Positions 58,052 to 64,000 of a stretch of DNA of 64,000 nt are shown here, piece after piece. The notes below the pieces were generated by a model. That model searched no databases, was not told the DNA's origin, and saw only the letters and a list, made by a program, of their open reading frames with translations. The first letter of the stretch is position 1. Each line of letters opens with the position of its first letter. The translations under genes were made by a program, and so were the position numbers. The stretch comes from Microvirga ossetica (GTDB taxonomy: Bacteria > Pseudomonadota > Alphaproteobacteria > Rhizobiales > Beijerinckiaceae), in NCBI RefSeq assembly GCF_002741015.1, contig NZ_CP016616.1, positions 3,753,501 to 3,817,500 on the forward strand, read 5' to 3'.

Positions 58052-59506
58052 TGTAGAACCCCGTTAGAAAGGTCACTCCTCTCCCCGTTACAAATGTCAC
58101 TCTCCCTGGGTGATGGTGCTGGGGAGATTGGGTCTGATGACGGTGATCGGGATGAGCCGGCCGGAGATCGATCGGGTTCACATTCTGCGGGACGTCGTGG
58201 CGGAGCGAATTACGGTGCGCGAAGCTGCCCAACTGCTGCGGATCACACGGCGCCAAGTGTTCCGATTACTCAAGGCCTATCAGACCGGTGGTCCCACGGC
58301 CTTGGTGTCGCGCCGGCGCGGCAAGCCCAGCAACCGCTCCTACCCGGCGGCGCTGCGGACCGAGGTGCTGGCGCTGATCACAGCCAACTATGCCGATTTC
58401 GGCCCGACGCTCGCCTGCGAGAAGCTCGCCGAGCGGCACGGCATCGATCTGGGTGTCGAGACGATCCGGCGCTGGATGATCGCGGCGGGTCTCTGGCAGG
58501 AGCGCCGGCAGAAGCTCAAAGGGGTGCACCAGCCGCGCTATCGGCGCGACTGCGTCGGCGAACTCGTCCAGATCGACGGCTCCGAGCACTACTGGTTCGA
58601 GGATCGCGGCCCACCCTGCACGCTTCTGGTCTACATTGACGATGCCACCAGCCGGCTGATGCACCTGAAGTTCGTCGAGACCGAGTCGACCTTTGATTAT
58701 TTCCGATCGACCCGGGAGTACCTGGAGGCCTACGGCAAGCCGGTGGCGTTCTACTCCGACAAGCATGCCGTCTTCCGCGTCAACGGCAAAGGAGCGGTGG
58801 GCGGTGACGGCATGACCCAGTTCGGGCGGGCGCTGCATCAGCTCAACATCGACATCATCTGCGCCAATGCTCCGCAAGCCAAAGGCCGCGTCGAGCGCGC
58901 CAACGGCACCTTGCAGGACCGCCTGGTCAAGGAGATGCGACTGGCTGGGATCTCGACCCTTGAGGCGGGCAATGCCTTCCTGCCGGCATTCATGGCGGAC
59001 TTCAACCGCCGCTTTGCCAAGGCGCCCTACAGCGACAAGGACCTGCATCGCCCGCTCAGCGAGGACGATGAGCTGGATGACGTGTTCGCCTGGCGGGAGG
59101 AGCGGACGGTCTCGCGCAATCTGACCCTGCAGTACGACCAGGTGCTGTTCATTCTCGAGCCGAACGCGATCACGCTGTCCCTCGCCCGCCAGCGGGTGAC
59201 CGTCTACGACTATCCGGATGGGCGCTTTGCCATCAAGCACAAGGGCCTGGAGCTGCCCTACAGGCCCTTTGACCGACGCCAGCAGGTGGATCAGGCGGCG
59301 GTCGTCGAGAACAAGCGGCTGGGTCCGGTTCTGGCCTACATTGCCGAGCGGCAGAAGGAGCTCGACATGAGCCGGAGCAACAGCGCCCCGCGGCGGCGCG
59401 GCCAAGGCAAGAGCCTGTTCAAGGTGGGTTGAGCTCTCAGCAGTCACTCCCCGGAGGTGACATCTCTAATGAGGACAATCAGAGACTTGTCTAACGAGTT
59501 CTGACA
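58052..59506 (+). mobile_element. Intact ISNCY (IS1202-type) insertion sequence (1455 bp)
   Basis: The left end starts TGTAGAACCCCGTTAGAAAG; the right end read inwards is TGTCAGAACTCGTTAGACAA. They form an imperfect terminal inverted repeat. A 5-bp target duplication CCTGT lies at 58047-58051 and 59507-59511. One complete transposase gene is inside. Confidence 0.9.
58137..59432 (+). CDS. ISNCY-family transposase
   Basis: A 431-residue DDE transposase. The N-terminal HTH is AERITVREAAQLLRITRRQV, followed by SRRRGKPSNRSYP. The catalytic core shows GELVQIDGSEHYWFED (first Asp), YSDKHAVFRVN (second Asp) and KGRVERANGTLQDRLV (Glu). Full length with no stop. Start ATG 58137 is the most likely; a GTG nine codons earlier is possible. 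Confidence 0.93.
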   Translation: MTVIGMSRPEIDRVHILRDVVAERITVREAAQLLRITRRQVFRLLKAYQTGGPTALVSRRRGKPSNRSYPAALRTEVLALITANYADFGPTLACEKLAERHGIDLGVETIRRWMIAAGLWQERRQKLKGVHQPRYRRDCVGELVQIDGSEHYWFEDRGPPCTLLVYIDDATSRLMHLKFVETESTFDYFRSTREYLEAYGKPVAFYSDKHAVFRVNGKGAVGGDGMTQFGRALHQLNIDIICANAPQAKGRVERANGTLQDRLVKEMRLAGISTLEAGNAFLPAFMADFNRRFAKAPYSDKDLHRPLSEDDELDDVFAWREERTVSRNLTLQYDQVLFILEPNAITLSLARQRVTVYDYPDGRFAIKHKGLELPYRPFDRRQQVDQAAVVENKRLGPVLAYIAERQKELDMSRSNSAPRRRGQGKSLFKVG

Positions 59507-59511
59507 CCTGT

Positions 59512-59778
59512 CGACAAGCGCCGCCGCAATCGTCCTCATGCGGCAGCCGTTTTCTTGGTCAGATCGATCCGACGGTCACGCTCGAGGGCGTGATGGGAAC
59601 CGCTACCTAACGTAAGCTTTGCTTCCGGCAAGAGCAGTGAGAGGCGCGGGTGCGGCCCGATCAAACCGGCAGCAAGGAAAGCTTTGCTTGCTAAGGGTTT
59701 CAACGTGTCGGGAATTTGGGATGAGTTATGAAATAACGCGGCTCGTATCTTGCGAAAATCGATCCGAATGCACACATC
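59512..59778. other. Gene-free gap right of the ISNCY-type element
   Basis: A 267-bp region containing what was the upstream DNA of the DUF882 gene before the insertion. No gene or strong motif is seen. A GGAAC occurs near 59596 but lacks a correctly spaced CGTT. Confidence 0.4.
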
Positions 59779-60261
59779 ATGGCCATTCGTGCCGATCATT
59801 TCGACGGCGATCTGGAGACTGGAATGAACGCTGCGCGTGGCGCTGTTTTTGATGCGATCAAGACTGCCGGCCCCACTCGCGCCGATGCGCTCGCGCGCGT
59901 CGCGCTGGTGGCGAAACTGATGGATAACGCCTTCCTGATCCCCGGCCTGAACCGGCGCGTCGGCTTCGACGCCGTGATCGGCCTCATCCCCGGTGTCGGT
60001 GATGTGGTCTCGGCCGCTCTTGCCAGCTACATCATCTGGGAGGCGCGTCAGCTCGGTCTGCCGCGGTGGAAGATCGCGCGCATGATCGGCAACGTCGCAG
60101 CCGATACGGCGATCGGCGCGATCCCGTTCGCCGGCGATGTGTTCGACATCTTCTTCAAGGCCAATCAGCGCAACCTGCGCATCATTCACGAGCATCTGGG
60201 CCTGCCCAAACGCGGACCGCAACAGATCGACGGTACCGCAATGCGCGTCGGAGAGCGGTAA
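59779..60261 (+). CDS. DUF4112 membrane protein
   Basis: A 160-residue protein with the DUF4112 core LMDNAFLIPGLNRRVGFDAV, IGLIPGVGDVVSAALASYII and IGAIPFAGDVFDIFFKANQR. These are two hydrophobic repeats with the GLIPGxGD/ AIPFAGD motif. Probably a membrane or membrane-associated protein; function unknown. A second in-frame ATG 45 bp later is an alternative start. It is immediately followed by a partner membrane protein. Confidence 0.85.
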   Translation: MAIRADHFDGDLETGMNAARGAVFDAIKTAGPTRADALARVALVAKLMDNAFLIPGLNRRVGFDAVIGLIPGVGDVVSAALASYIIWEARQLGLPRWKIARMIGNVAADTAIGAIPFAGDVFDIFFKANQRNLRIIHEHLGLPKRGPQQIDGTAMRVGER

Positions 60262-60654
60262 ATGAAGCGGCTTCTGTGGATCCTGGCCTGGATCGCCGTT
60301 GCGATCTGGTCGCTCTTCGCCTGGGGTGCCTATGGGCTGCTCGACGTGTTCGGCGCCTTCGCCGCGCGCAATGCCGACATCGTCACGGGACATCCCGAGA
60401 CGGTCGAATGGCTGTCCTGGACGCTGATGACATTGCGCAGCCTCGGCCTGGGCGCCATCGCGATCGTGTGGGGCTTGGTCTCGCTGCTGATCCTGGCCGT
60501 TCCGGCCTTGCTCGGCCTCTTTCTCGGCGACTCGCGTCGTGAGCAATATGCCACCGACTGGCGCGAGCCTCGGTTCGATCCCCGCGCGCCGGGATCGGGG
60601 CCGTTCCCGCCGTCATCCGGCACCCCGCCGGTGCGGCGGATCGAAAGAGGTTAG
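60262..60654 (+). CDS. Two-helix membrane protein coupled to DUF4112
   Basis: A 130-residue protein with helices at about 4-24 (LLWILAWIAVAIWSLFAWGA) and 58-88, then a Pro/Arg-rich disordered tail. It begins at the base after the previous stop, so the pair is an operon. The 3' end runs into an IS5-family remnant, and its last three codons and stop may stem from that insertion. Confidence 0.72.
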   Translation: MKRLLWILAWIAVAIWSLFAWGAYGLLDVFGAFAARNADIVTGHPETVEWLSWTLMTLRSLGLGAIAIVWGLVSLLILAVPALLGLFLGDSRREQYATDWREPRFDPRAPGSGPFPPSSGTPPVRRIERG

Positions 60655-60750
60655 GTCGTAGACTCATAAGCGCGCAGCCACAGCCGCATTGAGGCGAGTT
60701 GGACCATGGCGATGAAGTCGGCAGCAAGCTTGCAGTCGCGCGGGCCAGTC
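60651..60750 (-). pseudogene. 3' remnant of an IS5-family transposase
   Basis: On the minus strand this encodes DCKLAADFIAMVQLASMRLW then LRAYESTT and a stop. This is the C-terminal end of IS5-group transposases. Nothing upstream continues the gene, so only a terminal fragment survives. Confidence 0.6.
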
Positions 60751-60756
60751 GCGCGA

Positions 60757-61287
60757 CTATGCGGGAACGTATGTTAACCTAATCACGTCCTCGCCAATTC
60801 GATCGCTCGCCACGAGGCGCAGTGGCGGCCGCGGGCCGGCGAAGAACGGCTTGCCGCGACCAAGCACGACGGGATGGACGTACAGTCGGTATTCGTCGAC
60901 GAGACCGAGGTCGGTCAGGCTTCGCGCCAGCTCAGGTCCGGAAACTTCAATCTCCCCATCCAGTTGAGCCTTCAGTCCGCGGATCGCCGCCTCGATGTCA
61001 TCCACGATGAGAGTGGCGTTCGGACCGACGGACTTCAGCGATCGCGACACGACCCATTTCGGTTTGCTCCGCCACGCTGCTGCATAGTCGTGTTGCGCCG
61101 CGTCCCACTCGGAATTGTCTTCGTCCCAATATCGCATCACCTCGTACATGCGGCGACCGTATACGCTGCCGGTCAGGCCGCGCACGTCGTCGATGAAATG
61201 ACGAAAGGGCGCGGGATCGGGCGCGAATTCCATGTGGTCGACATACCCATCCAAAGACTGGTTCAGGGCGAACACGAGCTTCGCCAT
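60757..61287 (-). CDS. Dihydrofolate-reductase-like protein (RibD C-terminal fold)
   Basis: A 176-residue protein: [58 protein letters not shown] and [19 protein letters not shown]. It shows the YyaP/YwjB type of the RibD/DHFR fold, which reduces pyrimidines or acts on antifolate-like molecules. Not a true FolA. Start chosen at the family N-terminus. The IS5-family remnant touches its 3' side. Confidence 0.88.
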   Translation of the reverse strand: MAKLVFALNQSLDGYVDHMEFAPDPAPFRHFIDDVRGLTGSVYGRRMYEVMRYWDEDNSEWDAAQHDYAAAWRSKPKWVVSRSLKSVGPNATLIVDDIEAAIRGLKAQLDGEIEVSGPELARSLTDLGLVDEYRLYVHPVVLGRGKPFFAGPRPPLRLVASDRIGEDVIRLTYVPA

Positions 61288-61320
61288 GCTGCGGGATCTC
61301 CTCTCCAACTTCAGCTCTAA

Positions 61321-61352
61321 AAACAAAGGGCGAAGCGGCATCCGCTTCGCCC
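61321..61352 (-). terminator. Terminator of the polar amino acid ABC operon
   Basis: Perfect 11-bp stem GGGCGAAGCGG / CCGCTTCGCCC with a 3-nt loop, then TTTGTTTTTAG on the minus strand. Confidence 0.85.
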
Positions 61353-61365
61353 CTTTCGTTTCATC

Positions 61366-62167
<802 letters not shown>

Positions 62168-62175
<8 letters not shown>

Positions 62176-62893
62176 GGGCGGCCTCCAGACGCGGCTCGAT
62201 GGCCGGGGGGCGGCGCAGGTGAGGCGAGAGCCACCATTCGATGGCCATGATGATGCGCGTGATGATGAAGTTGAGGATCAGATAGATCAGGCCGGCGACG
62301 ATGAAGACCTCGACCGCGCGGAAGCTCTGCGAGATCAGCTTCGCGGCAAGACCGGTCACTTCCATCATGGTGATGATCGAGGCGAGCGAGGTCGCCTTCA
62401 CCATGAGGATGATCTCGCTGCCGTAGGCGGGAAGCGCCTGGCGCACCGCGATCGGGAAGACGACGCGGCGGAAGAGCAGGAACCCGGACATGCCGCAGGC
62501 CCGCGCCGCCTCGACCTGATTGTGCGGCACCGATTGCAGGCCGCCGCGGATGATCTCGCTGGCATAGGCCGCCGTGTTCAGGGTGAGCGCGAGAACCGCG
62601 CACCAATAGGGCTCGCGGAAGAAGGTCCACAACCCCCATTCCTGCAGTGTCGGGCGGAACTGCCCGAGGCCGTAATAGATCAGGAAGATCTGCACGAGCA
62701 GCGGCGTGCCGCGGAAGACGAAGACATAGGCTTGGGCCGGCCAGTCGAGCACCTTGAAACCCGACATCCGCATGAGCGCCAGGAGCATGGCGAGAATGGC
62801 GCCGAGCGCGACGGACATGAAGGCAAGGTTCAGCGTCAGCGGCACGCCGCCGAGCAGCGTGAAGAAGCTGTCGCGCATGAAGGCGAAGTCCAT
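62168..62893 (-). CDS. Polar amino acid ABC permease (HisM/OccM type)
   Basis: A 241-residue permease with five helices. The EAA motif is [20 protein letters not shown]. The N-terminal [20 protein letters not shown] and [20 protein letters not shown] fit HisM. Its first base is shared with the stop of the next permease gene (ATGA-type junction). Confidence 0.93.
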
Positions 62894-63615
62894 CAGGAAG
62901 CCCTCCGGATGCCACGCATCGAGTGCGACTCCGCGCGCTGGAACAGGTAGGTCGAAACCCAGGTGATGACGAGGTAGAGGATGGCCGCCGTGATGTAGAA
63001 ATCGAACGGGCGGCGCGTCGAGCCGGCGGCGATATGCGACTGGCGCAGCAGCTCGACGAGGCCCGTGACGGAGATGAGCGCCGATTCCTTCAGGACCAGC
63101 TGCCAGGTATTGCCGAGGCCCGGAATCGCGTAGCGCAGAACCTGCGGTGCGATGATGCGGCGGAACATGAGCCAGCGATGCATGCCCACGGAGCGCGCGG
63201 CCTCAAGCTCGCCGCGGCTGACGACCTGGTAGGCACCGCGGAAGACCTCCGCCTGATAGGCGCCCGACACGATGCCGATGGCCAGCGCGCCGGTGACGAA
63301 GGCCGGCACGCCGATGAATCCCTGGGCTCCGAACAGGCTGCCGATGGCGCCGAGCGCCGCGCTGCCGCCGAAATAGAAGAGGTAGATCACGAGAAGGTCG
63401 GGGATGCCGCGCAGAACGGTGGTGTATCCGTCCGCAAGGCTGCGGATGACGACATTTCCGCCGATCTTGCCCCAGGCGACGAAGGTCCCGACGACCGAGC
63501 CCGCGAGGAAGCCGCAGATGGCGACGGCAATCGTCATACCCGTCGCGGTGAGAAGAGCCCATCCCCATCCATTGGGGCCAAACCCGATGAGCTCGAAATA
63601 GCTCAGTTGCTGCAC
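62893..63615 (-). CDS. Polar amino acid ABC permease (HisQ/OccQ type)
   Basis: A 240-residue permease. EAA motif EAARSVGMHRWLMFRRIIAP, TTVLRGIPDLLVIYLFYFGG and QLVLKESALISVTGLVELLR. The heterodimer partner of the HisM-type permease. Read-through from the binding-protein gene passes two hairpins before it. Confidence 0.93.
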   Translation of the reverse strand: MQQLSYFELIGFGPNGWGWALLTATGMTIAVAICGFLAGSVVGTFVAWGKIGGNVVIRSLADGYTTVLRGIPDLLVIYLFYFGGSAALGAIGSLFGAQGFIGVPAFVTGALAIGIVSGAYQAEVFRGAYQVVSRGELEAARSVGMHRWLMFRRIIAPQVLRYAIPGLGNTWQLVLKESALISVTGLVELLRQSHIAAGSTRRPFDFYITAAILYLVITWVSTYLFQRAESHSMRGIRRAS

Positions 63616-63680
63616 GCTTCAACTTTCCTGACTATGTCTCCCCTTCGCCGGAAAGCTGAGGGTGAGACAGCAACTGTCAC

Positions 63681-63732
63681 ATCCGGCATTCTGGCCGGAT
63701 CATGTCCCGGATCCGTGTAGCGGGTCCGGGAC
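63681..63732 (-). promoter_or_regulatory. Two intercistronic hairpins after the binding-protein gene
   Basis: ATCCGGC / GCCGGAT (63681-63700) and a near-perfect 12-bp stem GTCCCGGATCCG / CGGGTCCGGGAC (63704-63732). Located between the binding-protein and permease genes, without T-tracts. Confidence 0.55.
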
Positions 63733-63762
63733 TTTGCTTCCAGCACGCAATGTCGGACTTGG

Positions 63763-64000
63763 TCAGACTTGCGGCGTGGCGTCGATCTTGAACCACTTCT
63801 CGGACAGCTTCTTGACGGTGCCGTCCTTGATCGCTGCCTCGATCGCCGCGTCGAACGACTTCTTCAGATCGGCGTCGTCCTTGCGCATGGCGACCGCGAC
63901 GCCGCGGCCCAGAATGCCGCCGCGCATGCCCGTCCCGGCGATGACCATGTCCTTGAACTCGGGCTTCTCCTGCGTGGCCTTCAGGGCGCCGTGGCCGGCG
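63763..64000 (-). CDS. Polar amino acid ABC periplasmic-binding protein, C-terminal part
   Basis: The last 78 codons only; the gene continues beyond the window. GRGVAVAMRKDDADLKKSFD, AAIEAAIKDGTVKKLSEKWF and KIDATPQV are the typical C-terminus of ArgT/HisJ-type binding proteins. It heads the four-gene operon whose ATPase and permeases follow. Confidence 0.9.
   Translation of the reverse strand, partial: AGHGALKATQEKPEFKDMVIAGTGMRGGILGRGVAVAMRKDDADLKKSFDAAIEAAIKDGTVKKLSEKWFKIDATPQV

Overview
The window is GC-rich, densely coded chromosomal DNA from an alphaproteobacterium of the Hyphomicrobiales (Rhizobiales). The markers are ctrA, chpT, sciP and fliJ, clustered GANTC (CcrM-type) sites upstream of ctrA, many promoter-like GGAAC-N16/17-CGTT motifs of the EcfG general-stress type, an EipA/DUF1134 envelope protein, a GckA-type glycerate kinase and Rhizobiales-style intergenic palindromes. 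A Methylobacteriaceae member such as Microvirga fits best; the genus is inferred from overall protein character.

Layout. 0-3 kb: rpmH-rnpA-yidC, then a truncated CYTH phosphohydrolase. 3-5.5 kb: a TVP38-type membrane protein and a sensor kinase. 5.6-16.7 kb: tRNA-Arg followed by a stress-response island. It holds GlsB, a DUF2892-type protein, YciF, a four-gene DUF883/holin-X/DUF3618-like operon, two receiver-only response regulators, the UV endonuclease UvsE, a SWIB-domain protein and small secreted or DNA-binding proteins. Seven EcfG-type promoter matches lie here. A luxR/luxI locus is embedded in it, with luxI carrying an in-frame TGA. 16.7-23 kb: a coiled-coil membrane protein, EipA, CysQ, then ChpT, an EamA-type transporter, CtrA and FliJ. 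23.2-25.8 kb: an intact IS21-type element with an 8-bp target duplication. 26-31 kb: a flippase-like protein, methyltransferases, a Fis/FlbD-like HTH protein and SciP (both with CtrA-like boxes upstream), MnmA and tRNA-Met. 31-38.6 kb: two convergent diguanylate cyclases, a DEDDh exonuclease, a lytic transglycosylase and a pair of paralogous LuxR-type regulators. 38.6-46.9 kb: a GMC oxidoreductase, a complete Liv-type ABC transporter and a succinate-semialdehyde dehydrogenase. 47-56.3 kb: GckA, an orphan kinase, CsbD, TusA-like, MobA, Mrp, a PPOX stress protein, a PQQ-type sugar dehydrogenase with its cytochrome c, PncB and PxpA. 56.4-64 kb: a fluoroacetate/haloacetate dehalogenase homologue, a DUF882 peptidase with an intact ISNCY-type element just upstream, a DUF4112 pair, an IS5-family remnant, a DHFR-like protein and a polar amino acid ABC transporter cut by the window end.

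How the genes fit together. ChpT, CtrA and SciP are three linked parts of the alphaproteobacterial cell-cycle phosphorelay, and FliJ and the Fis-like protein are plausible flagellar outputs. The stress island looks like a sigma-EcfG regulon concentrated in about 11 kb, joining envelope-associated small proteins with DNA repair and two receiver-only proteins. The two ABC operons, the aldehyde and GMC oxidoreductases, the PQQ enzyme and the dehalogenase suggest a soil or plant-associated life using amino acids, alcohols and organic acids.

Mobile and repeat content: one IS21-type and one ISNCY-type element with clear boundaries, one IS5-family 3' remnant, three copies of a bipartite intergenic palindrome and one larger Rhizobiales-type intergenic repeat. 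No CRISPR array, prophage or rRNA operon was seen.
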